Source: Nitrosopumilus cobalaminigenes
GTDB taxonomy: Archaea; Thermoproteota; Nitrososphaeria; Nitrososphaerales; Nitrosopumilaceae
Assembly: GCF_013407145.1 (NCBI RefSeq)
Contig: NZ_CP026993.1
Coordinates: forward strand, 1,262,590-1,326,589
Reading direction: 5' to 3'
Length of the DNA: 64,000 nt
In this document: positions 44,295-51,835 of the stretch, piece after piece
Numbering within the stretch: position 1 is the first letter of the stretch
How the letters are laid out: every line of letters begins with the position of its first letter
Program-made: the position numbers and the translations under genes
The notes under the pieces: generated by a model
Seen by the model: only the letters and a program-made list of their open reading frames with translations
What the model was told of the DNA's origin: nothing
The model's database searches: none

Positions 44295-44771
44295 CTATTT
44301 GTCAATTGATAGCAAGTTTCCATCAGAGTCAATTTCTGAGTTTTTGATTCGGGTGGTTGAAATTCTTGTTCCATCCTTTGCCAGAAACATAGGAACAGTG
44401 ACAATTTGAACATGGGGGAGGTTTTTCTCAGATCTTAATTCATTTAGTTTGTTCCCTTGATTGCTTGTTTCATCACTGACAACTAAAGCCTCAACTTCTT
44501 TTTCCAAAACTGCAGGTCCAAAATCATTTTCCAATTTACTAATTTGAAAAGAATTGTCAGGAAATTCTTTTGAAATAATATTTGTCAAATTTTCAAAACG
44601 TTGATCATAATTGTTTGTGGGGATTTTGCCTTTTTTTGATGCAAATTCATCACTAGTTAGACCAATGATTACTTTATCGGCAATATCAAATGCATTTGAA
44701 AGTAATTTTAGATGACCTTTATGAATAATATCAAAAGTTCCACCCGTTGCAACAAGAGCATATTTTGACAT
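44295..44771 (-). CDS. coaD: Phosphopantetheine adenylyltransferase (archaeal type)
   Basis: PPAT transfers AMP from ATP to 4'-phosphopantetheine in coenzyme A synthesis. The 158-residue nucleotidyltransferase has ALVATGGTFDIIHKGHLKLL (the HxGH-type motif), IIGLTSDEFASKKGK, LVVSDETSNQGNKLNELR, and a C-terminal ISTTRIKNSEID. This is the archaeal/eukaryotic COG1019 form, distinct from bacterial CoaD. Confidence 0.9.
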   Translation of the reverse strand: MSKYALVATGGTFDIIHKGHLKLLSNAFDIADKVIIGLTSDEFASKKGKIPTNNYDQRFENLTNIISKEFPDNSFQISKLENDFGPAVLEKEVEALVVSDETSNQGNKLNELRSEKNLPHVQIVTVPMFLAKDGTRISTTRIKNSEIDSDGNLLSIDK

Positions 44772-44852
44772 ACAAAGTAACAGTATTCTTTGAAAATAAA
44801 TCTACTAGTCTTAGACGTGTGATTAGAATCTAAATTATTCAGAAATATTATT

Positions 44853-45548
44853 TTATTTTGATAATTTCATGAATCCTTCTTTGATTAAAAATTGGATTCC
44901 TTCAACAAAGGAATTGTCATCAATTTGACCATCAGCCCACCATCCTGCATTATTTTTAATCCAAGCAGGGATTTTGTTATCTTGAGAAACAGAACCTTGT
45001 TCAGTTATTGGAATTTTCATGAATCCTTCTTTGATTAAGAATTGGATTCCTTCAACAAAGGAATTGTCATCAATTTGACCATCAGCCCACCATCCTGCAT
45101 TATTTTTAATCCAAGCAGGGATTTTGTTATCTTGAGAAACAGTGTTTTCAGATGAATTAATTTCAAATGAGATAATTGCAATCGTTGCCTTTGAGTTACC
45201 ATATTGAGCTTTTACAGTAAATTTCCCTTCACTGAATTTTTCATTTAATGATACCTCATGAGAAAAATTCCTATCAGAATCTACAGAGGTTTTCTGAGTT
45301 ACAATAAGACTATTTCCAGAACCAAAAATTGTAATTCGTAATGTTCTATCTTCATCATACTTGTTTACAGCTCCAGAAAATATTACAGATTCTCCAAGAA
45401 GATATGATTCTTTATCAGATTGAATATCTACAGTGTAATTATTTGAACTGTTTTGTTCAGGAGGTCCACCATATCCTAAGACCATTTGTCCAGTAGAAAA
45501 TACCAGTATTGAAATTATTGAAATAATGAAAATATTTTTTGTCATCAT
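44853..45548 (-). CDS. Secreted protein with two WIKNNAGWW repeats
   Basis: A 231-residue exported protein. The signal peptide is at ~1-26, ending near QMVLGYGG. An Ig-like beta domain follows at ~35-130 (ESVIFSGAVNKYDEDRTLRI; EGKFTVKAQYGNSKAT). Two C-terminal modules have IPAWIKNNAGWWADGQIDDN, then SFVEGIQFLIKEGFMK. The overall plan matches the protein at 29013 but the beta domain differs. A link to cell surface or adhesion is a guess. Confidence 0.82.
   Translation of the reverse strand: MMTKNIFIISIISILVFSTGQMVLGYGGPPEQNSSNNYTVDIQSDKESYLLGESVIFSGAVNKYDEDRTLRITIFGSGNSLIVTQKTSVDSDRNFSHEVSLNEKFSEGKFTVKAQYGNSKATIAIISFEINSSENTVSQDNKIPAWIKNNAGWWADGQIDDNSFVEGIQFLIKEGFMKIPITEQGSVSQDNKIPAWIKNNAGWWADGQIDDNSFVEGIQFLIKEGFMKLSK
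44868..45142. repeat. Two ~125-bp copies encoding the WIKNNAGWW module
   Basis: 44868-44992 and 45018-45142 are identical except for one base (AAAATTGG versus AAGATTGG context), at a period of 150 bp. The core CATCAGCCCACCATCCTGCA and following bases are also identical to the copies near 29.1 kb, although the two genes differ elsewhere. Confidence 0.9.
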
Positions 45549-45605
45549 GATTGAAATTTGATATATCTTTCTGCATTTAAACGGTTAGAAGATTGGGGTA
45601 ATTTT

Positions 45606-46673
45606 CTATTTTACAATAATTAAAACAAATGGACCTTGCTCAGCAATTGGGATATTATTTCGATCCCATACAAAAGTTTCAATAAAATACAATCCAGATT
45701 TTGTAGGAATCCAATCTATTGTCTGAGTTTCTTCTCCAGTTCCAATAAATCGTCCATCAAATTTTCCAATATACTCAACGTATGGAGATTCACCAGATTC
45801 TTTTATCTGAACATAGTAGGTATAGGCAGTTTCATTTGATTCTTGATCTGCTGCAAATTGAATCCAAGTTTTACTCTTAATGTTTACAGGAGAACCAACA
45901 GTTAACTCAGATAACGGATTGCCATTAGAATCCTCTACAGATACACCAGAAATTGTAATTAGTTTATCAGGAATTCGTGATTCAGGAATTGGGATATCTA
46001 CCAAGTCAGAAATAAAAACACTAGATTCTGCAAATAAGAAAAATCCTACTGCTCTAGAATCAATTTCTTCATCTAACTCAAAGGATACATCAGTGTTCAA
46101 ATCTACGTTTCCTAGTTCTATTGTAGATACACTTAGAATTCTTGGAGGTTCAAAGCCATCATAAAATGCAAGATGGACTTTAGTATCAGAACTTGGAGCT
46201 CCTCCATTTTGAAGAACTCCTGAAAATCTAAAGGATTTGTCTAAAAATACATCAGTAGAATATACAGTAAGTCCTTTTTGTTTTTCTACAGAGGAATCAA
46301 ATCCCAATAGAGAAACGGATGCCTCAGTGATGGCAGGATTTGGGGTTTGAGAACGTATTGAATAAGTAGATTTTCCATTTGGAGCAATTACCTCAAGAGT
46401 TGTATTTCCCTGTACAATTTCTAAAGGAGTTGGATCAAAATCATCATAGAAATTTACTTGAATTTTGACATTAGTTACAGGGGTTAAGGGATTGTTATTT
46501 TCAACAATTCCAACCACAACAGTATGACCTTCTGAATCTTGATACACAAATGGTGATTCATCTTGTAATGAGACGGTTAGTGTTGGAGCATTATCATAGT
46601 ATTCTTGAGAAAAACCTTGTGAAATAGGAATTAAGAGTAATACCAAAAATGAGCATAAAATTACTTTCATCAT
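45606..46673 (-). CDS. Secreted beta-sandwich protein
   Basis: A ~355-residue exported protein. The signal peptide is MMKVILCSFLVLLLIPISQG, and the start at ATG 46673 is chosen so that it comes first. The rest is three or more Ig-like/FxLYD-like beta domains: TVSLQDESPFVYQDSEGHTV, TVYSTDVFLDKSFRFSGVLQ, and a C-terminal GLYFIETFVWDRNNIPIAEQ. There is no membrane anchor at the C-terminus. It may be a surface or periplasm-like protein. It lies 57 nt upstream of the WIKNNAGWW protein gene. Confidence 0.78.
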   Translation of the reverse strand: MMKVILCSFLVLLLIPISQGFSQEYYDNAPTLTVSLQDESPFVYQDSEGHTVVVGIVENNNPLTPVTNVKIQVNFYDDFDPTPLEIVQGNTTLEVIAPNGKSTYSIRSQTPNPAITEASVSLLGFDSSVEKQKGLTVYSTDVFLDKSFRFSGVLQNGGAPSSDTKVHLAFYDGFEPPRILSVSTIELGNVDLNTDVSFELDEEIDSRAVGFFLFAESSVFISDLVDIPIPESRIPDKLITISGVSVEDSNGNPLSELTVGSPVNIKSKTWIQFAADQESNETAYTYYVQIKESGESPYVEYIGKFDGRFIGTGEETQTIDWIPTKSGLYFIETFVWDRNNIPIAEQGPFVLIIVK

Positions 46674-46803
46674 AATTTTCTTTAGTTTGGAGATTAATTT
46701 CAGGTAGCATAACAAATAGTGAACAAGAAAGGTAACAACGTTAAACCCAGTTTACACTAAAAGTTAGAAGAATAAAAAGAAATTAAAAATAGATGTAATT
46801 ATT

Positions 46804-46905
46804 TTATTTTCTCTTTGCGGTAATTGCTAACCAGTAAATCAAACCTGGTGCTAAACCAACAATGAGTGGAATCCATACAGGCCATCCATCGACTACACTT
46901 GCCAT
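46804..46905 (-). CDS. 33-residue single-helix membrane peptide
   Basis: A short ORF encoding MASVVDGWPVWIPLIVG and then LAPGLIYWLAITAKRK: one hydrophobic helix with a cytoplasmic basic end. A TATA box (ATTTAAATAGG, reverse strand near 46927-46937) is centred ~27 nt before the ATG, exactly the leaderless spacing, which makes this a likely real gene. It could be a small subunit of a membrane complex; nothing shows which. Confidence 0.68.
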   Translation of the reverse strand: MASVVDGWPVWIPLIVGLAPGLIYWLAITAKRK

Positions 46906-46981
46906 AAGAGAAAACCGAAACTTATCCTATTTAAATCCATCCAGCAGTCTGAATTTCAGCATAGATCGGGAAGTTAGAAAG

Positions 46982-47055
46982 TGGACCGGACGGAATTTGA
47001 ATCCGTGACCCCCCGCGTGCAAGGCGGGTATACTACCAGGCTATACTACCGGCCC
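46982..47055 (-). tRNA. tRNA-Ala (TGC)
   Basis: A 74-nt cloverleaf on the reverse strand. Acceptor GGGCCGG/CCGGTCC contains the G3:U70 pair that identifies alanine tRNA. The D stem is GTAT/GTAT with wobble pairs, the anticodon stem is CCCGC/GCGGG around CTTGCAC (anticodon TGC), the T arm is ACGGA-TTCAAAT-TCCGT, and the discriminator is A73. No intron. Confidence 0.93.
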
Positions 47056-47135
47056 ACACGAAGAATGAATAAACTGTGGATTTTAATTGTTGTCTTCTTG
47101 GCAAGGATTTTATTTGAAAACATGATCGATTCAAC

Positions 47136-47684
47136 ATGGTACTTTTAGAATCTCAAATCAAACTAAAGACAGGAGACATAGCTCCTGATTTTGAATTAAT
47201 GGGAATTGATGATAAAAAACATTCATTGAATGATTATAGTAACTACAAGGGAATTTTAGTAATTTTCATGTGTAATCATTGTCCATATGTTAAAGCCAAA
47301 GTAGATGCACTCAATGAACTCTATGAAAAATGTGGAAAAGACATAGCAATAATTGGAATTAACAGTAATGATTCTATAGATTATCCAGAAGACAGTTTTG
47401 ATGCAATGAAAGAAACAGCAAAAGAGAAAGGATTTGGATTTGATTATTTAGTTGATGAAACCCAAGAGATTGCTAAGAAATATGGTGCAATGTGCACTCC
47501 AGACCCATTCTTGTTTAATGCACAAAAACAACTAGTTTTTCATGGAAAAATAGACAATGCAATGAAACCAGATGATGAAGCAACTGAAAAAACAATGATT
47601 CTCAATATGGAGAAATTAATTGCAGGTGAAAAAATTGAAAAAGATTTTGACCCCTCAATTGGCTGCTCAATCAAGTGGAAATAA
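47136..47684 (+). CDS. Thioredoxin-fold protein (peroxiredoxin/TlpA-like)
   Basis: A 182-residue cytoplasmic thioredoxin-family protein of the AhpC/TSA-redoxin type. It shows KTGDIAPDFELMGIDDKKHS, GILVIFMCNHCPYVKAKVDA with a CxxC redox pair, GINSNDSIDYPEDSFDAMK, and GAMCTPDPFLFN with the cis-Pro. The CNHCPYVKA motif is typical of the DUF899-free 'thioredoxin family protein' group common in marine microbes. It probably reduces disulfides or peroxides; the substrate is unknown. Confidence 0.88.
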   Translation: MVLLESQIKLKTGDIAPDFELMGIDDKKHSLNDYSNYKGILVIFMCNHCPYVKAKVDALNELYEKCGKDIAIIGINSNDSIDYPEDSFDAMKETAKEKGFGFDYLVDETQEIAKKYGAMCTPDPFLFNAQKQLVFHGKIDNAMKPDDEATEKTMILNMEKLIAGEKIEKDFDPSIGCSIKWK

Positions 47685-47723
47685 AATTAAACTTAAATGA
47701 CTCTAGCCTAGAGATTTGTTCGT

Positions 47724-47798
47724 GGGCTCGTAGCTCAGCTTGGCTGGAGCGTTCGACTGATAATCGAAAGGTCATGTGTTCGAATCACATCGGGCCCA
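47724..47798 (+). tRNA. tRNA-Ile (GAT)
   Basis: A 75-nt cloverleaf. Acceptor GGGCTCG/CGGGCCC, D stem GCTC/GAGC, anticodon stem TTCGA/TCGAA around CTGATAA (anticodon GAT), T arm ATGTG-TTCGAAT-CACAT, discriminator A73. No intron. Confidence 0.94.
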
Positions 47799-47805
47799 TT
47801 TTTCA

Positions 47806-48699
47806 TTATTTTAAATTTTCAGATACTGTATGAGACCATTGTAAAATTTCTTCAATTTTTTCAGATACCAAGTCAGAATTCATTTTTGTTTTTTTAGATG
47901 CTTTTCCACAAAGGACCAATTTCATTTTTTCCCCAGATTTCTCTTTTATTGGATTAATAGAATCTGCAAAAAAGTTTAGGCCTTCATCAGTTTGTGAAAA
48001 GACGACTATTACCAAAATACCAGGTTTTTGCTTCCAAATTTTAGATATTAATTTTTGAAAATCAAGATCAAACAATACATCAATTGCTGAGGACATATCT
48101 CCCAAATGAGAAACCTTCCAACCATCAGAATGGTAAACTGCAGATGCTGCTTCAGAATACAATCTACTTTGAGCATCAGATGCAATGACTACAATGTTCT
48201 TTTTTACATCAGAGACCACTTGAATCTGATTAAAAATTTGCAGGGATTTTGATATGGTATTCATTAAGAGGTTTTGTTCTGAAGTTCCAATTTTTCCATC
48301 ATCAAATAATTTCTTCACATGATCAATTGATGGGAAAATCACTTCTAAAATCAAACGATTTACTGTTCCTCCAGAATGCAAACAATTACGAATTAAAGAA
48401 TAAACTTGGTCCTCAGTTCCTTTAACCAAATATTCAAGATATTGTGGTGCCACTTTGAAATAATCATCAGGGAAATTGAATGATTCTTGTCCTGGTTCTA
48501 AAAACCACAAAGTAACATTTCCAATGTTTTTTTGTCGGAGCAATCCTTCAGCTGCAAAAACTTTGAGATATTTTGACATGGTAATTCTGTTAATTCCAAT
48601 TTTTTCAGAAATCTCTACTCCAGACATTCCAGAGACGGCATCATCTAATACTGAAATCAGTTTTTGTCTTACCTCTTCTGTAGAGTAACCTTTTCCCAT
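47806..48699 (-). CDS. HTH regulator with cobalamin-binding-like domain
   Basis: A 297-residue protein. A winged helix N-terminus (~10-65, GVEISEKIGINRITMSKYLK) is joined to a helical cap (~75-165) and a Rossmann-like domain (~168-290, NIVVIASDAQSRLY...GWKVSHLGDMSSAIDVL). The layout is that of B12-binding photoregulators and methyltransferase-associated B12 proteins. The cobalamin-ligand motif D-x-H-x-x-G is replaced by D175-A-Q-S-R-L, so it probably binds something else or lacks a lower ligand. A TATA box 27 nt upstream makes it leaderless. It is divergent from the gene at 48816. Confidence 0.75.
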   Translation of the reverse strand: MGKGYSTEEVRQKLISVLDDAVSGMSGVEISEKIGINRITMSKYLKVFAAEGLLRQKNIGNVTLWFLEPGQESFNFPDDYFKVAPQYLEYLVKGTEDQVYSLIRNCLHSGGTVNRLILEVIFPSIDHVKKLFDDGKIGTSEQNLLMNTISKSLQIFNQIQVVSDVKKNIVVIASDAQSRLYSEAASAVYHSDGWKVSHLGDMSSAIDVLFDLDFQKLISKIWKQKPGILVIVVFSQTDEGLNFFADSINPIKEKSGEKMKLVLCGKASKKTKMNSDLVSEKIEEILQWSHTVSENLK

Positions 48700-48721
48700 A
48701 GTGCTCTTGGACTATGGTATT

Positions 48722-48804
48722 CTATAAAGACTAATTTTCATTAGTGCCATGAGGCATGAGTTTAGAATAAAACATTATATACTTAGTACTGTATAGTACG
48801 GTAA
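48722..48804. promoter_or_regulatory. Divergent promoter region with palindromes
   Basis: Leftward TATA CTTTATAGA (reverse of 48722-48729) and rightward TATA TTATATAC (48775-48782) flank two inverted repeats. One is TGCC-ATGA-GGCA (48745-48756). The other is TACT-GTAT-AGTA (48787-48798), with a TAGTAC direct repeat ten bases apart at the predicted rightward start site. Such positions suit repressor binding, perhaps by one of the two flanking regulators. Confidence 0.55.
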
Positions 48805-48815
48805 GGAAAAGTAAA

Positions 48816-49202
48816 TTGCCAAAAGCCGGATTCAAATCAATCACTGTCTCAGAAACTGTTTATGATAAATTCCATGAAGTTTATCAAAAGAGTAAAGACG
48901 ACCTAACAATGAAAGGGGTCAACAGTTTTGCTGGCTATGTAACTTACATGTTAGAGGAGATGATGCAAAAGGACAAGACCTTTGCAAGATATGCTCCAAA
49001 GATTGAAAAAATTTCAATTGATGATGACCGTGTTGTACTAAAAGATAATATTAAAAATAGAATTGCCGAAGTTGCGATTCAGAAAGGAGAATTGTTTTGT
49101 CAACTATGTGATGAGAAAGATTGTGTCCACGTTGGATTTGTATTCTCATTACCAGATGTTTACGAAGTCCTAAACTCTAGAGGAATTAAAAATCCAAGAT
49201 AG
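48816..49202 (+). CDS. Putative ribbon-helix-helix-like regulator with zinc motif
   Basis: A 128-residue protein starting at TTG 48816. The N-terminus (FKSITVSETVYDKFHEVYQK, then VNSFAGYVTYMLEEMM) resembles a ribbon-helix-helix DNA-binding dimer: one strand followed by two helices. The C-terminus has CQLCDEKDCVHVGF, a likely metal site. It is divergent from the B12-like regulator across a palindrome-rich promoter. It may autoregulate; the function is inferred from fold pattern only. Confidence 0.65.
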   Translation: MPKAGFKSITVSETVYDKFHEVYQKSKDDLTMKGVNSFAGYVTYMLEEMMQKDKTFARYAPKIEKISIDDDRVVLKDNIKNRIAEVAIQKGELFCQLCDEKDCVHVGFVFSLPDVYEVLNSRGIKNPR

Positions 49203-49204
49203 AG

Positions 49205-49326
49205 TGGAGGAGGTGGGATTTGAACCCACGAACTCCTGAGAGACAGGATCACCCATTATTTGATCTTAAGTCCTGCATGTCCAAAAGCACAAAGTGCTTA
49301 CTTTGGCCAGGCTTGATTACTCCTCC
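49205..49326 (-). tRNA. tRNA-Leu (TAA) with two introns
   Basis: A 122-nt gene on the reverse strand. Removing 49279-49300 (22 nt, in the D arm) and 49250-49264 (15 nt, between positions 37 and 38) leaves an 85-nt class II tRNA. Its acceptor is GGAGGAG/CTCCTCC, the D stem ATC/GAT, the anticodon stem CAGGA/TCCTG around CTTAAGA (anticodon TAA), and there is a long variable arm (CTC-TCAG-GAG). The T arm is GTGGG-TTCAAAT-CCCAC and the discriminator is A73. The first intron folds as CCAA-[AGT]-AAGCAC-TTT-GTGCTT-TTGG-[ACA], a bulge-helix-bulge element cut at AG|T and AC|A. Confidence 0.9.
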
Positions 49327-49417
49327 AAAAGGATAAAAATCTGAGTGAAATTTAACAGTTTAGAGTAAATTCGCCCAGAATGAAGAATTATAAGGATTTT
49401 CTGCAGGGTGAATTTGT

Positions 49418-49491
49418 GCTTCGGTAGCTCAGTCTGGTAGAGCGTTACATTGGTAATGTAAAGGTCACGGGTTCAGATCCCGTTCGAAGCT
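49418..49491 (+). tRNA. tRNA-Thr (GGT)
   Basis: A 74-nt cloverleaf. Acceptor GCTTCGG/TCGAAGC, D stem GCTC/GAGC, anticodon stem TTACA/TGTAA around TTGGTAA (anticodon GGT), T arm ACGGG-TTCAGAT-CCCGT, discriminator U73 as in the other tRNA-Thr in this window. No intron. Confidence 0.94.
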
Positions 49492-49637
49492 CCTTATTCC
49501 TTAATTATGTAAATTATCATGAATTTCGAGTAAATTACAAAATTTGTATTTAAGCTATTCTGAGACTAGGAAAAAGTTAGTTCAAGATCAAATTATTTTA
49601 TCTAAAGCACAGTTAATGATTTTTGCAATAGCAATTA

Positions 49638-50498
49638 TTGAAACAAGTTTACCGACAAATTGCAACTACCCCAAAACCATTTGTAAAATGGGCAGGTGGT
49701 AAACGTCAACTAATTCCTATCTTAAATGAAAATCTCCCAAAATCTTTTGGCACGTATTTTGAACCATTTATCGGGGGAGGTGCATTATTGTTTCATATTC
49801 TTACTGAGAGAAATGCTCAAAAATGCAGTATCTCAGATTTGAACACAGATTTAGTTTTAACATACACTACAATTCGAAATAGAATAGATGAACTAATTTC
49901 GTCTCTAAAAAGCCATGAAAGAAATTATCAAAAAGATTCAAAAACATACTATTATTCAGTTAGAGAATCTAATCCTAGAAGCGAAATTGAAAAAACATCA
50001 AGATTGCTCTTTTTGAATAGAACTTGTTTCAACGGATTATACAGAGTCAATAGTAAGGGGAAATTCAATGTACCTCTAGGCAGTTACACAAATCCTAACA
50101 TAGTAAATGAAGAGAATTTACGCTCAGTTAGTGCCATTTTGAACACAAGTAAAGTCGCTATCAAATGTAGAGATTTCGAAGCAGTTCTAAGAGATGCAAA
50201 AAAAGGAGATCTAGTATATTTTGATCCCCCATATCAACCAGTAAGCGAAACTGCCAATTTTACAAGTTATACAAATAAGAGCTTCACATATGATGATCTT
50301 AATAGATTATCTGAACTTTGTATGAAGTTAGACTCTAAAGGATGTAAAGTTCTATTATCAAATTCTGATTCAAAAGAAGTTGCAGAAATATTCTCAAACA
50401 AATCTTGGAAAATAAATAGAATCCAAGCTAATCGTTCTATCAATTCAAACTCCAAAAAACGAACTGGACACTTTGAGTTATTGATAAAAAATTATTAG
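49638..50498 (+). CDS. dam: DNA adenine methylase (Dam/D12 class)
   Basis: A 286-residue N6-adenine methyltransferase of the D12 (Dam/DpnM) class. FVKWAGGKRQLIPIL and FEPFIGGGALLF bind S-adenosylmethionine, and LVYFDPPYQPVSETANFTSY carries the catalytic DPPY. The likely target is GATC by family, not shown. No restriction endonuclease gene adjoins it. It lies between tRNA-Thr and the amo cluster, a place where mobile genes can insert, though I found no flanking repeat of the tRNA end. The start is TTG 49638. Confidence 0.92.
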   Translation: MKQVYRQIATTPKPFVKWAGGKRQLIPILNENLPKSFGTYFEPFIGGGALLFHILTERNAQKCSISDLNTDLVLTYTTIRNRIDELISSLKSHERNYQKDSKTYYYSVRESNPRSEIEKTSRLLFLNRTCFNGLYRVNSKGKFNVPLGSYTNPNIVNEENLRSVSAILNTSKVAIKCRDFEAVLRDAKKGDLVYFDPPYQPVSETANFTSYTNKSFTYDDLNRLSELCMKLDSKGCKVLLSNSDSKEVAEIFSNKSWKINRIQANRSINSNSKKRTGHFELLIKNY

Positions 50499-50599
50499 GA
50501 AACTTCAAACAAGATTTTTTTAATTTTCATAATCAAAAAATTTTGTAGAGAATACTCTAAGGAATAGATAATAAAATGAAAAGGAAAAGGTTGGAGTTT

Positions 50600-51250
50600 T
50601 TAGTCCCACTTTGACCAAGCGGCCATCCATCTGTATGTCCAAGTGTTCAATTTACAACCTAAAGCTGCAAATGTACATGCCAATACTGCACCTGCACCTG
50701 CACCGAGAGCAACTGGGCTGTTATAGAATTTACCTACTTGCGGTTCGATTGGTGTCATATATGGTGGCAATGTTGGTCTTGGATATTTGAATGCCGTTTC
50801 TAGTGGGTCTGCTACTGTTATCAGGTTTACCATGTTGAACAATGGTAATGACATTCCTACTAGTACGCCGCCGAACAGTATCAAGCTGTGCTTGTTCTTC
50901 TTTGTTGCCCAGTAAACCAAGTCCAACAGCATTGCTGAAGGTAGCCAAACTGGAGTTACAATGAAGTCATATGGATAACCAAGTGCGAACCATGCGCCTT
51001 TTGCTACCCATGTGTATACCGTCATAATTAGAGCGTAGTACGTTGCTGTGCCTGGAACGCCTGTAAATGTAAGATAGTATGTAGCACCTACAATTAGCAT
51101 CAACGTTTGCGATATTGAGAATACCGTGTACGAAGTCCAAGCCCAGTCAGTGTAGAAGATGTAGTCTCCTGCATTAATTGTTAACAGTGTTGAGTTAACT
51201 GCAACTACTACTATGAATAAGTAGTGTGTACATCGTCTTAACCAGACCAT
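50600..51250 (-). CDS. amoA: Ammonia monooxygenase subunit A
   Basis: AmoA is a membrane subunit of the copper enzyme that oxidises ammonia to hydroxylamine, the first step of nitrification. The 216-residue length is exactly that of marine archaeal AmoA. Landmarks are the start MVWLRRCTHYLFIVVVAVNS, NAGDYIFYTDWAWTSYTVFS, GYPYDFIVTPVWLPSAMLLD, and the end NTWTYRWMAAWSKWD, with about five or six membrane helices. It has its own TATA box (TTTTATATACTG) ~27 nt before the ATG and so is probably a separate leaderless transcript. Confidence 0.99.
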   Translation of the reverse strand: MVWLRRCTHYLFIVVVAVNSTLLTINAGDYIFYTDWAWTSYTVFSISQTLMLIVGATYYLTFTGVPGTATYYALIMTVYTWVAKGAWFALGYPYDFIVTPVWLPSAMLLDLVYWATKKNKHSLILFGGVLVGMSLPLFNMVNLITVADPLETAFKYPRPTLPPYMTPIEPQVGKFYNSPVALGAGAGAVLACTFAALGCKLNTWTYRWMAAWSKWD

Positions 51251-51271
51251 ATGAAGGTGAAGAAACGGTCA

Positions 51272-51283
51272 GTATATAAAATT
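51272..51283 (-). promoter_or_regulatory. TATA box of amoA (leaderless)
   Basis: TTTTATATACTG on the reverse strand is centred about 27 nt before the amoA ATG at 51250, which places the transcription start at the first codon. No Shine-Dalgarno-like sequence lies between them. Confidence 0.7.
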
Positions 51284-51357
51284 TTAGAGTTTGATGAAGA
51301 TCGTTAATCTAAACTAAAAAGGAAAATGAAAAAGAAGTGTCTGAAGGGTTTATCCTT

Positions 51358-51720
51358 CTAGTTACCAACGTATAGTGATATGAATAATGTACCTGCTGTA
51401 ACTGCAGCAATACTGCCTGCTACGATACCATTACTATTCTTGTTGGAACCTTCTTCCATGACTTTAACACAGAAGATGTAACCTATTGCCTCAATGATTG
51501 TCAAGACGATGAATGCAAAGTGACCACTTTGAGTTGGGTATGCCCATGGATAATAGAAGTATCCTGCTGCGGTACCACCAAAAGTTGCTAACCATGCTGC
51601 CCAGAATGAAATTGTAATCATACCAGTCATGTTTTCAACACGTCTACCAATCATTCGTTCTACGTCAGCGCTTGATGATCCGCCGCCACCGCCAGAACCG
51701 AATCCTTTAGGAAGAGTCAT
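51358..51720 (-). CDS. amoX: Ammonia monooxygenase-associated subunit AmoX
   Basis: A 120-residue protein lying between amoA and amoC, the conserved place of amoX in archaea. It has a Gly/Ser-rich N-terminus (KGFGSGGGGGSSS), a short amphipathic helix and about three membrane helices (TISFWAAWLATFGGTAAGYF; FIVLTIIEAIGYIFCV; AGSIAAVTAGTLFISLYV). It is reported to be a structural part of the archaeal AMO complex, with no known catalytic residues. A TATA-like CTTAAAAGG lies ~29 nt upstream of the ATG. Confidence 0.95.
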   Translation of the reverse strand: MTLPKGFGSGGGGGSSSADVERMIGRRVENMTGMITISFWAAWLATFGGTAAGYFYYPWAYPTQSGHFAFIVLTIIEAIGYIFCVKVMEEGSNKNSNGIVAGSIAAVTAGTLFISLYVGN

Positions 51721-51835
51721 TATGGAATTATTCTAATTCAGAATCCTTTTAAGTCTTTCTTAAACTGGGGGGCTAAGTACGATCTACGGCTTTAAGAAAA
51801 ATAATAAAAATAAAAAATGTGCTAATGCACTTTTT

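Noticed and set aside
49418-50600. tRNA-Thr as attachment site of an island carrying the methylase
   Set aside because: I found no repeat of the tRNA 3' end downstream of the methylase, and no integrase.
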